Source: G963666535 sp963666535 (GTDB lineage: Bacteria; Bacillota; Clostridia; Oscillospirales; Oscillospiraceae). From it: 64,000 bases of DNA. The notes below the pieces were generated by a model. That model had not been told where the DNA came from. It saw nothing but the letters and a program-made list of their open reading frames with translations, and made no database searches. Positions 41,314 to 50,057 of this stretch are shown piece after piece. Position 1 is the stretch's first letter; each line of letters begins with the position of its first letter. The DNA is taken from the NCBI GenBank assembly GCA_963666535.1, contig OY762913.1, positions 992,001 through 1,056,000 of the forward strand, read 5' to 3'. Both the position numbers and the translations under genes were made by a program.

Positions 41314-42156
41314 TTGAATTCCCTCAACAATGCGATCGATCGCTTTTGCCGAAAGCACCCCGGATTCGGCATCCCGAATCTGATGCGGTACATCATTATT
41401 GGCACTGCCGCTGTCTATCTGATGGATTGGGTCAGCACGGGCCCCAGCCTTTCGTCCTTGCTGGCGTTTTCACGCGCTGAAATCCTGCAGGGGGAGCTGT
41501 GGCGGCTGGTGACCTTTGTGTTTGTGCCGCAAGCCACCGGATGGGGAATGGTGGGCTTTGCTATCACCCTGTATTTCTATTACTTTATCGGCAACGCGCT
41601 GGAGCGGGAGTGGGGTGCCGGGCGCTTCACTGTGTTTTACCTGTTCGGCATTGTGCTGAATATTGTTGTCGGCATGGTGGTTGGTACGACCAGCATGTTT
41701 TTTGTGAATATGTCAATGTTTTTCGCCTTTGCAACGCTGTATCCCAATCTGCAATTTTTGTTGTTTTTTGTGATTCCGGTCAAAGCAAAGTGGCTGGCAT
41801 GGGTCGATGCTGCTTATTTCTTGTTCATCATTGCCAGAAACCTGTTGGGCGGGCATTTTCTGTACGCGCTGATCCCTGTTGTGGCGGTTTTGAACTACTT
41901 CGTCTTTTTCTACGAGGATTTTGCCCGCCTGTTCGGACGGGTAAAATACCGGACTTCGGGACAGACCATTAACTTTAAAAAAGCGCAGAAGCAGGCACAG
42001 AAAAACGCCAAAGCCAACGGCTATATGCACAAGTGTGCGGTGTGTGGAAAAACCGATGCGGAGTATCCTGATATGGAGTTTCGGTATTGCTCGAAATGCA
42101 ACGGTTATTATTGTTACTGTATGGATCATATTAACAATCATATTCACATTGAGTGA
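41314..42156 (+). CDS. Rhomboid-like membrane protein with C-terminal zinc ribbon
   Basis: 280 residues from a TTG at 41314, GGGAGG seven to eight nt upstream; the frame is open far upstream but that part crosses the metK leader. Six or so membrane helices with LEREWGAGRFTVFYLFG, like the L1-loop/WR motif of rhomboid proteases and derlins. The catalytic GxSG is NMSM here, so it is probably a pseudoprotease. After a basic linker a zinc ribbon closes it: CAVCGK..EFRYCSKCNGYYCYCMDH. Function unknown. Confidence 0.78.
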   Translation: MNSLNNAIDRFCRKHPGFGIPNLMRYIIIGTAAVYLMDWVSTGPSLSSLLAFSRAEILQGELWRLVTFVFVPQATGWGMVGFAITLYFYYFIGNALEREWGAGRFTVFYLFGIVLNIVVGMVVGTTSMFFVNMSMFFAFATLYPNLQFLLFFVIPVKAKWLAWVDAAYFLFIIARNLLGGHFLYALIPVVAVLNYFVFFYEDFARLFGRVKYRTSGQTINFKKAQKQAQKNAKANGYMHKCAVCGKTDAEYPDMEFRYCSKCNGYYCYCMDHINNHIHIE

Positions 42157-42184
42157 AGCAATAACGGAACAGTCTCTTTTTAGT

Positions 42185-43282
42185 TTAGGTTTTTTTAAAA
42201 ACAGCCTTTTTGATGAGATAGACAAGAAGTAATAGAATGGGCAATACAAATCCGAACGTGATACTGAATGGGGGCCATTGGGTACTAATAAAAGCTGCCT
42301 GATAAATAGCGTTTGGGGACATTACCAGCACCAGTGCGCCTATTACCAGCCCCATAGGGATGACTATTCTTTTATAATCGGTAATCCCCAGTAATTCAGA
42401 TAGCGCTAGAGTGCCTGAATAAGCAAGCGAGGTCGTGATCACAAACTCGGAGAGAAGCCAAATGATGGAGATCACATGTTCAAGGCTGGTAAGCACATCC
42501 CCAATGGTGATTTCTTTGAAAAGAACTAAAGTTGGATAGGTAAGGTGTGCGGTAATGGCGGAACCAAGTACCAAGATGGACATAAGAATGGAAATAAACA
42601 CAACAAAGTTTGCCCAAAGAGAGCCTTTCAGCATTGCCTTTTTTGCCTGATGAGTATCGTCTATATTAATTGGGTAAACCATCATCAGGTTGACGAGGTG
42701 GAATACCGTAAAATTTGAGATTAAAACGCTCCCCTTCAACACTGGGACTATGCCATTTTCCAGGATGGGTTGCACATTTTCCAGTTTGATGTGGGGCAAT
42801 AAAAAGAGAATTGCGCCAAAAAACATAACAGTAAAAAATAGCCAAAACAGCTCGGAAATACGCCCCATCACTTCAATGCCATACAACAGAGCAACGACAA
42901 TCGCAATGATTACGACTGCCAAAGGCACTGATTGCGGCGTTTCATGCATGGTAAACGTGGCATAACTTGAAATGTACCACGGTACAGTTGCAGCGGTGTG
43001 CAGGCAGAAAAACACAAAACCGATGCCGACGACAGATCCGACCCATTTCCCTAAAATCCGTTTCATCAATCCAATAAAGGTCAGGCCGGGATATTGGCTG
43101 CTCAAATAACAGAACATCCATACCATAAGAAGACCAAAAATGGCTGCAATCAGTGCGGAAATCCAGCCGTCCTGCTTAGCAACACCGGCAACGGGGGTGG
43201 AAATAACCAGAACGGATCCGCCCAGTGACGTAAGTGCGGTTAAGGCAAAAAGCTGATGATCGGATATTTTGTTTTTTTCCAA
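42185..43282 (-). CDS. Spore germination permease, GerAB/GerKB family
   Basis: 365 residues with ten hydrophobic segments; the GerAB ('endospore germination permease') family of APC-type nutrient receptor subunits. The N-terminus (ISDHQLFALTALTSLGGSVL) is a typical first helix. These act with GerAA and GerAC in the inner spore membrane, but neither is adjacent, so this is an orphan. It marks the organism as spore-forming. ATG 43282 with GGAGGATCG upstream. Confidence 0.9.
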   Translation of the reverse strand: MEKNKISDHQLFALTALTSLGGSVLVISTPVAGVAKQDGWISALIAAIFGLLMVWMFCYLSSQYPGLTFIGLMKRILGKWVGSVVGIGFVFFCLHTAATVPWYISSYATFTMHETPQSVPLAVVIIAIVVALLYGIEVMGRISELFWLFFTVMFFGAILFLLPHIKLENVQPILENGIVPVLKGSVLISNFTVFHLVNLMMVYPINIDDTHQAKKAMLKGSLWANFVVFISILMSILVLGSAITAHLTYPTLVLFKEITIGDVLTSLEHVISIIWLLSEFVITTSLAYSGTLALSELLGITDYKRIVIPMGLVIGALVLVMSPNAIYQAAFISTQWPPFSITFGFVLPILLLLVYLIKKAVFKKT

Positions 43283-43659
43283 GGACGATCCTCCTCCCAG
43301 TGCGGACGAATTCTTGCCAACCTATCAAGGTATGTCAATTCGCTGCTGCACAAAGCGAATAGTTTGAAATAGCTTTCCCATTGGGAAACAATATATTTGC
43401 TGTGTCGCGTTAATTTCAAACATCTGAAAAATAATGATTAGAATCGCCTTTCTCCTTCGTGATTTTGAAGGATACTAATTCGGAACATCTGGGATGCAGC
43501 CTTGTTTATGAAGGAGTTTCCCGTACTGATAAAAATATCCCATCTGCTTTTTGCAGGCGACGCGGAACATGGACGGGGTCGCAGGGCTTGAAACAACGGC
43601 GGTGACAGGTTTTGTATCCACGGCGCGGATGCGCCGATGATAGGAAAGGAGGTTTTTCT
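43283..43659. other. Intergenic stretch without a supported gene
   Basis: 377 bases between divergent genes. Short palindromes only (TTTCCC-ATT-GGGAAA near 43376; GGCGC-GGAT-GCGCC near 43622, just before the next gene). No consensus promoter found. Confidence 0.5.
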
Positions 43660-43944
43660 ATGTCACAGGAGCATGATAATCCCGCTGAGCGGCTTTCTCT
43701 TGCGGATCAGCTTTTGGCCAAGGGGGACCTGAGTGCGGCAGAAGAGATGTTGAATGCGTTGCTCAAGGAAGCACCCTGCAGCCAGGATGTTGTCTCGCGC
43801 CTGATGGAGCTGCATCTCAATCGCGGTGATCGGTCCGGGGCTATCCGACTTTATCAGGAACTTGCCGGATGCATGCAGAAGGAACACGCGACGACGCCGT
43901 CCCCCTCTCTGGGTAAAATGCTGCAGCAGGGCTGCGGAAGTTAA
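43660..43944 (+). CDS. Small TPR-like protein
   Basis: 94 residues from ATG 43660 (AAAGGAGG upstream). Helical repeats: RLSLADQLLAKGDLSAAEEMLNALL and SRLMELHLNRGDRSGAIRLYQEL are two TPR-like units with the small-Gly-D spacing (KGDLSAAE, RGDRSGAI). The rest is a Thr/Pro tail. Likely an adaptor or a fragment related to BTAD domains. Alone in its unit, closed by a strong terminator. Confidence 0.72.
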   Translation: MSQEHDNPAERLSLADQLLAKGDLSAAEEMLNALLKEAPCSQDVVSRLMELHLNRGDRSGAIRLYQELAGCMQKEHATTPSPSLGKMLQQGCGS

Positions 43945-43986
43945 AAACAGCGGAGGCACCTGTTTAAGGTGCCTCCGCTGTTTTTT
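43944..43986 (+). terminator. Terminator of the TPR gene
   Basis: 17-bp perfect stem from AAAACAGCGGAGGCACC, 7-nt loop, then TTTTTT; starts at the stop codon. Confidence 0.92.
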
Positions 43987-44182
43987 ATCCTGTTTTTGAA
44001 TAAGCTGGGTGGTTGTAGGTGCAGCCTGAGTTTGGAATGATGCAATGGATGGATGAGCATGGGCTGTGACGCATGGGACGCTGCAACAGACACAAGATGG
44101 TGCGTTTACCATAGAATAGTATTGACTTGATACCAACGGATTTCACCATTGGCGTTGAGATCTCATGAAAGAAGGATATAAT

Positions 44183-44566
44183 GTGCCTACGTCATTATTG
44201 AAGCTGACCATGACGGCGTCACAGCCGACCACCACAGCGCAACCAACAGCATTAAAATTTTTTAACACAGCCCCCACGGGAGGGTACACCGGCGCCGCAA
44301 CCTATACCATCGACGACGTCGACTGGATCGACGATAGCGGAACTGCGGTAGCGGCAGGCGGCCTTACTCCCGCCGCAGCCAATAATGGGTATTATTTGCT
44401 GTTTATTAATGGTGCGTTGCAGGAGGGCAATGTTGTGACTTCGGTTACAGCCACCGCTGTTACCATCACATTTGCGGCATCAACTACCATTGAAGAAGGC
44501 AAAATAATCGCATTGGTAGTCACTAATTTTGATCCGGAAACGACAGCGCCGACTGTGACCAGCTAA
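44183..44566 (+). CDS. DUF4183 protein (spore-surface type)
   Basis: 127 residues from a GTG at 44183 with AGAAGGA six nt upstream; ATG 44165 is in frame but has the ribosome site inside it. Thr/Ala-rich; the C-terminal ~70 residues are DUF4183: YYLLFINGALQEGNVVTS and ITFAASTTIEEGKIIAL. DUF4183 is widespread in spore-forming Firmicutes, linked to spore surface and exosporium proteins. A beta-rich, likely externally assembled protein. The next gene has three more DUF4183 units. Confidence 0.78.
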   Translation: MPTSLLKLTMTASQPTTTAQPTALKFFNTAPTGGYTGAATYTIDDVDWIDDSGTAVAAGGLTPAAANNGYYLLFINGALQEGNVVTSVTATAVTITFAASTTIEEGKIIALVVTNFDPETTAPTVTS

Positions 44567-44668
44567 TCATAGCTGCACAAAACAGCCTGGCTTTCAGCCA
44601 GTAGAAACTGAAAGCAACAGCTTCAGGTGTGATCACATGCTCGAAGTTGTTGCTACATAATATCTGCT

Positions 44669-44723
44669 GAACAAAACAAGAACATGATTATATTAATGCT
44701 TCCAAGCTGTTTTTGTTTTGTTC
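44669..44723 (+). terminator. Inverted repeat between the two DUF4183 genes
   Basis: GAACAAAACAAGAAC / GTTTTTGTTTTGTTC, 15-nt arms with one G-T pair, 25-nt loop. It overlaps the nominal TTG start (44713) of the next gene, so that start is probably wrong or the hairpin is regulatory. Confidence 0.5.
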
Positions 44724-46380
44724 ATATGCAAGGGTTTTGGATGATTTCAGCAAAAACGCTTGCACATTGGATTTGCAGCGTGTGTCTGCAAATCCGAACA
44801 GACAGTCATCAATGTATCTGAAGCAGAAAAACGAAGCTGTTTTGCTGCACAAAAGGACAGAAACTGTCCTTTTGGCAAATGTGATAACGAAAATCGCATT
44901 TGTTCAGTGGACATTACATAGCGTTGTATCTGCGAGTTATTGCCTTAAATCTTGCTGTGAAATCATAGAAGTACGCCCAAGTTATCATGGATATAAAATA
45001 TGTTTACTGAATACTTGCTACAATGCCGGGGTGACTGTTGTGCAAAAAAGCGTTTTACCAGTTGTGATTTGTTATTTAACCGATCAAAAAGGAACGGTTC
45101 TAAATCCATACGAGCCAAATGCCATTACATATACAGAACTGTTTTTGCTTGAAAACCGCCCGCAAATAGAAGCGGAATGCCAAACGGGAAAAGCAGTGAT
45201 TCAAAACATGGCAACCATTGCAATTGAGGGCTACATAACCATTTTTGCGGAAGGGAGAAGCCTGTCTCCCCCCATTCCTTTTTGCATGATCAGAAGTATC
45301 TGCCTATTTGCACCGAAAAGTACCCTATTAAGTTTTGAAACGACAGGGTTCGTTTGTCGCGCAATGCCTGTGTTTTCAGAGGGAAAGCTGAAAATGCAGC
45401 AAGTGAAGGTGCTGCTCAATATTGACACAACGGTCTATTCCCAAAAGAACACTGATCTGCTGATTCCCGAAGTAGATTCTACCTTTTCTGTGATCAATCG
45501 GGTGTGCATCCGTGCAAATCGAATTTTTGATTCTGTTCATCTTCAAAGTAAAACATGCGTGATCTTCAAAACACGGTTAAGGGCGCAGGTTTATCAGTAT
45601 AACGCGCTTTCCGACGGAGAAAAGAAGAACTATACCAACGAAGATGAAATGACGCAATACGGAGATAGAGGCATTCTTTCGCCGGAAGCGGTTTCCTATT
45701 TCAATCTGTTTGTAAATGGTGTTTTGCAGCCAAAAGTAAATTACACCATATCGCAAGGAAATTTAGAACTGGAGACAGAGGATGTGCCGCCCAAGGGCGA
45801 GCCGATTATTATTACGTTCGTTACCTTTGAAAGCGTTGGAAATCAAGAAATATACGCTACAAATTATCATTACAATGCCATATCCAATGGAGAAAAAAGG
45901 GAATATACGAACGAAGATGAACGAAAGGAGTATGGGGATCAGGGCATTTTAGATCCCAATGAGGTTTCTTTTTATCATCTTTTTGTCAACGGCGTGCTGC
46001 AGCCAAACGCAAACTATATGGTGAAAAAAGGATTTCTGGAACTGACCACGACTGATATTCCGCCCAAAGGAGCCACCATGATCCTCGAATTCCTGATCAT
46101 AAAGGACTCGGACGATGAACTGCTGAAGGGGGAGGTTAATCAATATAACGCCTACTCCCACGGAAATAAAGTCTATACAAATGAAGACGAATTAAAGATG
46201 TATGGTCATAACGGAATCCCTGATCCCAGGCAAAGTTCGTATCAAACTCTTTTTGTCAACGGTGTCATTCAGCCCAGTGCCAATTATCTTGTTGAGGAAG
46301 GCCGCCTTGTTTTAACGGTAGAAGAGGCACCTATCGAAGCAGCTCCAGTCACACTGCAATTTGTCAGTGTGTTTTTATAA
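44713..46380 (+). CDS. Large DUF4183 triple-repeat protein (start uncertain)
   Basis: Up to 555 residues. The N-terminal ~300 are a beta-rich region I do not recognise beyond a resemblance to spore-coat DUF3794 folds (VVQKSVLPVVICYLTD; EGYITIFAEGRS). The C-terminal ~255 are three tandem DUF4183 units, each with YTNEDE, FVNGVLQP or FVNGVIQP, and a closing ITFV/LEFL/LQFV strand. No good ribosome site at 44713; downstream starts are possible. It and the 44183 gene look like spore-surface components. The 3' end has a terminator at 46383. Confidence 0.7.
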   Translation: MFCSYARVLDDFSKNACTLDLQRVSANPNRQSSMYLKQKNEAVLLHKRTETVLLANVITKIAFVQWTLHSVVSASYCLKSCCEIIEVRPSYHGYKICLLNTCYNAGVTVVQKSVLPVVICYLTDQKGTVLNPYEPNAITYTELFLLENRPQIEAECQTGKAVIQNMATIAIEGYITIFAEGRSLSPPIPFCMIRSICLFAPKSTLLSFETTGFVCRAMPVFSEGKLKMQQVKVLLNIDTTVYSQKNTDLLIPEVDSTFSVINRVCIRANRIFDSVHLQSKTCVIFKTRLRAQVYQYNALSDGEKKNYTNEDEMTQYGDRGILSPEAVSYFNLFVNGVLQPKVNYTISQGNLELETEDVPPKGEPIIITFVTFESVGNQEIYATNYHYNAISNGEKREYTNEDERKEYGDQGILDPNEVSFYHLFVNGVLQPNANYMVKKGFLELTTTDIPPKGATMILEFLIIKDSDDELLKGEVNQYNAYSHGNKVYTNEDELKMYGHNGIPDPRQSSYQTLFVNGVIQPSANYLVEEGRLVLTVEEAPIEAAPVTLQFVSVFL

Positions 46381-46382
46381 AT

Positions 46383-46424
46383 GAAACGCAACATGTCGGG
46401 CCGTGAAGCTGCATGTTGCGTTTC
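46383..46424 (+). terminator. Terminator after the DUF4183 triple-repeat gene
   Basis: 13-bp perfect stem GAAACGCAACATG / CATGTTGCGTTTC, 16-nt loop, 2 nt after the stop. T-tract weak. Confidence 0.75.
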
Positions 46425-46552
46425 CGTTCTAAAAGTACTCATGACGGTAGTTTGAAGCGTTAATTGCTGTTTAAGGTAAGCCTGACGGAATGTTTTTGCA
46501 TAATCAGAATGATTGCAGAAAAGACGGGGAAAATACACAGGAAAGAGAAAGG

Positions 46553-46581
46553 TTGACATTTGGCCCCCACTGTGGTAAGCT
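46553..46581 (+). promoter_or_regulatory. Sigma-A promoter of the polyamine operon
   Basis: TTGACA, 17-nt spacer, TAAGCT. Expected start at about 46588, giving a leader of some 400 nt before speD. Confidence 0.75.
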
Positions 46582-46587
46582 AACGCA

Positions 46588-46988
46588 AGTTCGGGAGAAA
46601 AAAGCAAGAATCAGAGTCTTTCGAAGCAAATATTATTGACCACCTTAGAGAGGTTAAGGCTACACGGACGGCCGGGTCAAATGCCGAAAACCTGTTGAAG
46701 AGACAGGGGCAACTTCTGTTGCCTTATTGATTGAGTTAAAAGCTCAAATTTTATAAGTTGGTTACTTCATAACCGCAGCGTTTTTATAGCGCGCATCAAC
46801 TTGTGAAACGGTCAGTAAGAGTAAAAAAGTAATTTTTGCTATAGACTCTGTAAAGCCTTTTATGTCGTCCGAATCTGCATGCCAACAGGGTAATTCTATG
46901 AATTGCCATATGGTATTCAACTTGGATTCCATTTCAACAAGTGATGTGTTGCACATCGCTTGTTTTTTTCATGTCAGGGAGGTAAAAA
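46588..46988 (+). promoter_or_regulatory. ~400-nt structured leader of speD, candidate riboswitch/attenuator
   Basis: Stem-loops in order: CCTTA/TAAGG (46643-46659); CCTGT/ACAGG (46691-46707); GGCAAC-TTCT-GTTGCC (46708-46723); GGTTA/TAACC followed by T5 (46760-46785); and a full terminator at 46938-46969. The GC-rich core 46643-46723 could fold as a multibranch with AGGTT pairing to AACCT. CATCAACTTG (46794-46803) can pair with the left arm of the terminator and could act as antiterminator. It does not match SAM-I, lysine, ykkC or other classes I know. No ORF with a ribosome site is present in it. Confidence 0.65.
46938..46969 (+). terminator. Intrinsic terminator just before speD
   Basis: 11-bp stem CAAGTGATGTG / CACATCGCTTG (one wobble), 3-nt loop, T7, ending 20 nt before the speD ATG. 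In this position it can only serve to regulate the operon. Confidence 0.88.
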
Positions 46989-47750
46989 ATGGAAAATAAA
47001 ATCTCGCTCTATGGCTTTAATAATTTGACCAAATCGTTGAGCTTCAACATTTACGATGTGTGTTATGCGAAAACACCGCGAGAGCAGAAAAACTATATCG
47101 CGTATATCGACGAGCAGTATAATTCTGAGCGCCTGACGAAGATCATGACCGACCTGACGGAAATGATCGGGGCCAGGGTGCTGAGTGTGTCCAAACAGGA
47201 TTATGATCCCCAGGGGGCCTCGGTGACGTTTCTGATTGCCGAAAGCTCCATGGTTCCCATGGGCGGTGAGGAGATGGTTGCCCACCTGGATAAAAGCCAC
47301 GTGACCGTTCATACTTATCCGGAATACCATCCTGATACCAGCATTGCTACCTTCCGGGTGGACATTGATGTGGCGACCTGCGGCGAAATTACCCCGTTGT
47401 CTACCCTTGACTATCTGATTGGCAGCTTTGATTCCGACATCATCACCATGGATTACCGCGTGCGGGGGTTTACCCGCAACGTAAGCGGTGAAAAGCTTTT
47501 TATCGATCATCACATTGCCTCGATTCAGGACTATATTGATAAGAGTACGCTGCGCCGTTACGATGCGGTGGACATCAACGTATACCAGGCGAATCTATTC
47601 CATACCAAAATGCTGATTAAAGAAATTGATCTTCAAAACTATTTGTTCAATAAGGACGTTTATGAGCTGCCGCCTGAGCTTCGCCTTGATATCATATCGG
47701 GCCTTCGCCGGGAAATGATCGAGATTTTTAGCGGAAGGAACATATACTGA
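46989..47750 (+). CDS. speD: S-adenosylmethionine decarboxylase
   Basis: 253 residues, long (E. coli/Clostridial) form. Pyruvoyl enzyme giving the aminopropyl donor for spermidine. The self-cleavage site is Lys-Ser in HLDKSHVTVHTYPE; Ser becomes the pyruvoyl group. IATFRVDIDVATCGEI and DYLIGSFDSDIITMDYRVRGFTR are family blocks. ATG 46989 with GGGAGGT upstream. Stop shares an A with the speA start (TGATG). First gene of the operon. Confidence 0.96.
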   Translation: MENKISLYGFNNLTKSLSFNIYDVCYAKTPREQKNYIAYIDEQYNSERLTKIMTDLTEMIGARVLSVSKQDYDPQGASVTFLIAESSMVPMGGEEMVAHLDKSHVTVHTYPEYHPDTSIATFRVDIDVATCGEITPLSTLDYLIGSFDSDIITMDYRVRGFTRNVSGEKLFIDHHIASIQDYIDKSTLRRYDAVDINVYQANLFHTKMLIKEIDLQNYLFNKDVYELPPELRLDIISGLRREMIEIFSGRNIY

Positions 47751-49204
47751 TGGAGCATATTTCCCAGAACACTGCACCGGTTTTTGAAGCGCTGGAGAAA
47801 TTTCGCAAGATGCGGGTGGTCCCGTTTGATGTCCCGGGGCACAAAAGGGGCCGCGGCAACCCAGAGCTTGCCAGCTTTCTTGGTGAAAAGTGTGTGGACA
47901 TCGACGTCAATTCTATGAAGCCGCTGGACAACCTTTGCCATCCCGTTTCGGTGATCAAACAGGCGGAAGAACTGGCCGCGGAAGCGTTCGGGGCGGCAAA
48001 CGCCTTCTTTATGGTCAATGGCACAACCTCTGCCGTGCAAAGCATGATTCTTTATGCCTGCAAACGGGGCGACAAAATTATTTTACCGCGCAACGTGCAT
48101 CGAAGCACGATTAATGCACTGGTGCTTTGCGGCGCCATACCGGTCTATGTCAATCCCGAGGTAAATCCCCAAATAGGAATCTCTTTGGGGATGTCGGTGG
48201 CCCAGGTGGAACAGGCCATGAATGACAACCCCGATGCCAAGGCGGTATTAGTCAACAATCCCACCTATTATGGCATCTGCTCCGATTTGCGCACGATTGT
48301 TCGTTTGGCGCACAATCATGGTATGCTGGTGCTGGCCGATGAAGCCCACGGAACCCATTTCTCCTTTGGAGAGGGACTGCCAGAGGCCGCCATGCACGTC
48401 GGCGCTGATCTGGCCTCGGTGGGCATGCATAAATCCGGCGGCAGTCTGACCCAAAGCTCGCTTTTGCTGGCGGGGCCATCGGTACACGAAGGCTATCTGC
48501 GGCAGATTATCAATCTGACACAGACCACCAGCGCCTCCTATTTGCTGATGTCCGGACTGGATATCTCCCGGCGGAACTTGGCGCTACACGGGAAGGATAT
48601 TTTTGGGCGCGTACTGGAGTTTTCTGAGTATGCACGAAATGAAATCAACGAAATCGGCGATTATTACGCCTTTTCGTCTGAGCTGATCAACGGGGACAGC
48701 ATCTTCGATTTTGATCGGACGAAGCTTTCCATTCACACCCTGGACATTGGTTTGGCGGGGATCGAGGTGTACGACATCCTCCGTGACGAATACGACATTC
48801 AGATTGAATTTGGGGATATCGGAAACATTTTGGCTTATATTTCCGTGGGGGATCGAAATCGGGATATTGAGCGACTGGTCAGCTCACTTTCTGAAATCCG
48901 CCGCCGCCTGAAGCGCCCCAAGGCCGGCATGCTGTCACAGGAATATATCAATCCGGTGGTGGTAAAATCCCCGCAAGAAGCCTTTTATGCCGAAAAGTGC
49001 TCCCTTCCCCTGAAGGAGACTCCCGGCCGCATCTGCACCGAGTTTGTCATGTGTTATCCCCCGGGAATTCCAATTTTGGCGCCGGGTGAAATGGTCACAA
49101 AAGAAATTGTGGAATATATTGAATACGCCAAAGGAAAGGGATGCTCGATGACCGGCCCGGAAGACCTGCAGCTGGAACGGCTTAACGTATGGAAAGGAAA
49201 CTGA
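47750..49204 (+). CDS. speA: Arginine decarboxylase (AAT-fold), SpeA type
   Basis: 484 residues, like B. subtilis SpeA. Converts arginine to agmatine. Orn/Lys/Arg decarboxylase fold with VPFDVPGHKRGRGNPEL, FFMVNGTTSAVQSMI (PLP phosphate), LVLADEAHGTHF (Asp to PLP N1) and the PLP lysine in SVGMHKSGGSLTQ. Substrate by context: speB (agmatinase) is downstream, so arginine rather than lysine/ornithine. Coupled to speD (TGATG). Confidence 0.93.
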   Translation: MEHISQNTAPVFEALEKFRKMRVVPFDVPGHKRGRGNPELASFLGEKCVDIDVNSMKPLDNLCHPVSVIKQAEELAAEAFGAANAFFMVNGTTSAVQSMILYACKRGDKIILPRNVHRSTINALVLCGAIPVYVNPEVNPQIGISLGMSVAQVEQAMNDNPDAKAVLVNNPTYYGICSDLRTIVRLAHNHGMLVLADEAHGTHFSFGEGLPEAAMHVGADLASVGMHKSGGSLTQSSLLLAGPSVHEGYLRQIINLTQTTSASYLLMSGLDISRRNLALHGKDIFGRVLEFSEYARNEINEIGDYYAFSSELINGDSIFDFDRTKLSIHTLDIGLAGIEVYDILRDEYDIQIEFGDIGNILAYISVGDRNRDIERLVSSLSEIRRRLKRPKAGMLSQEYINPVVVKSPQEAFYAEKCSLPLKETPGRICTEFVMCYPPGIPILAPGEMVTKEIVEYIEYAKGKGCSMTGPEDLQLERLNVWKGN

Positions 49205-49205
49205 T

Positions 49206-50057
49206 ATGGAACTTTGGTTTACCGAAAAACACACGCCCAACGTCAATTTTTCGATCAGCGTTGACCGGCAAATTTACAGCGGGCAGAGCGACTTGCAACG
49301 GATCGACGTGTTCGAGTCGAAGGAATTCGGACGGTTTCTGACCTTGGACGGCTATATGATGCTGACGGAAAAGGATGAGTTCATTTACCACGAAATGATG
49401 ACCCATGTCCCGATGGCGGTACATCCCAACCCCAAAAGGATTTTGGTCATTGGGGGCGGCGATGGCGGCGTTGTGCGCGAGCTTACAAGGTATCAATCGG
49501 TGGAATCCATTGATCTGGTGGAGATTGATGCCACGGTGGTGGAGGTTTGCAAGGAGTATCTGCCGTTCACGGCATGCCGGTTGGACGACCCGAGAGTGCA
49601 TATCCATTATGTGGATGGGGTGAAATTCGTCCGGCAGCGGCAGGCCGAGTATGACCTGATCATTGTGGATTCCACAGACCCGTTTGGACCCGGAGAAGGA
49701 CTTTTTACCAAGGAGTTTTACGGAAGCTGCTTCCATGCCCTGCGGGACGACGGGATTATGGTCAATCAGCATGAAAGCCCGTTTTATCCCGAGGATGCCG
49801 CGGCCATGCAGCGCGCGCACAAACGGATCGTGGAGAGCTTTCCCATCAGCCGTGTCTATCAGGCGCACATCCCGACTTATCCTTCCGGGCATTGGCTGTT
49901 CGGCTTCGCGTCAAAAACGTACCATCCCACAGAAGATCTGCGCGGGGGGGACTGGGATGCCCTTGGAATTTCCACAGCTTACTACAACACCAAACTGCAT
50001 GTGGGCTGTTTCTGCCTGCCAACCTATGTGGAGGATATGCTGAGAGATGTTGAATAA
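49206..50057 (+). CDS. speE: Spermidine synthase
   Basis: 283 residues. Transfers aminopropyl from decarboxylated SAM to putrescine. GGGDGGVVRELTRY (nucleotide loop), VEIDATVVEVCKEYL, and the DSTDPFGPGEGLFTKEFY gate-keeping loop with catalytic Asp. Starts 1 nt after the speA stop, and overlaps speB by 11 nt. All conserved residues appear present. Confidence 0.96.
   Translation: MELWFTEKHTPNVNFSISVDRQIYSGQSDLQRIDVFESKEFGRFLTLDGYMMLTEKDEFIYHEMMTHVPMAVHPNPKRILVIGGGDGGVVRELTRYQSVESIDLVEIDATVVEVCKEYLPFTACRLDDPRVHIHYVDGVKFVRQRQAEYDLIIVDSTDPFGPGEGLFTKEFYGSCFHALRDDGIMVNQHESPFYPEDAAAMQRAHKRIVESFPISRVYQAHIPTYPSGHWLFGFASKTYHPTEDLRGGDWDALGISTAYYNTKLHVGCFCLPTYVEDMLRDVE

Noticed and set aside
46974..47513. 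Long minus-strand ORF opposite speD
   Set aside because: Pure shadow of speD; no ribosome site or family likeness.
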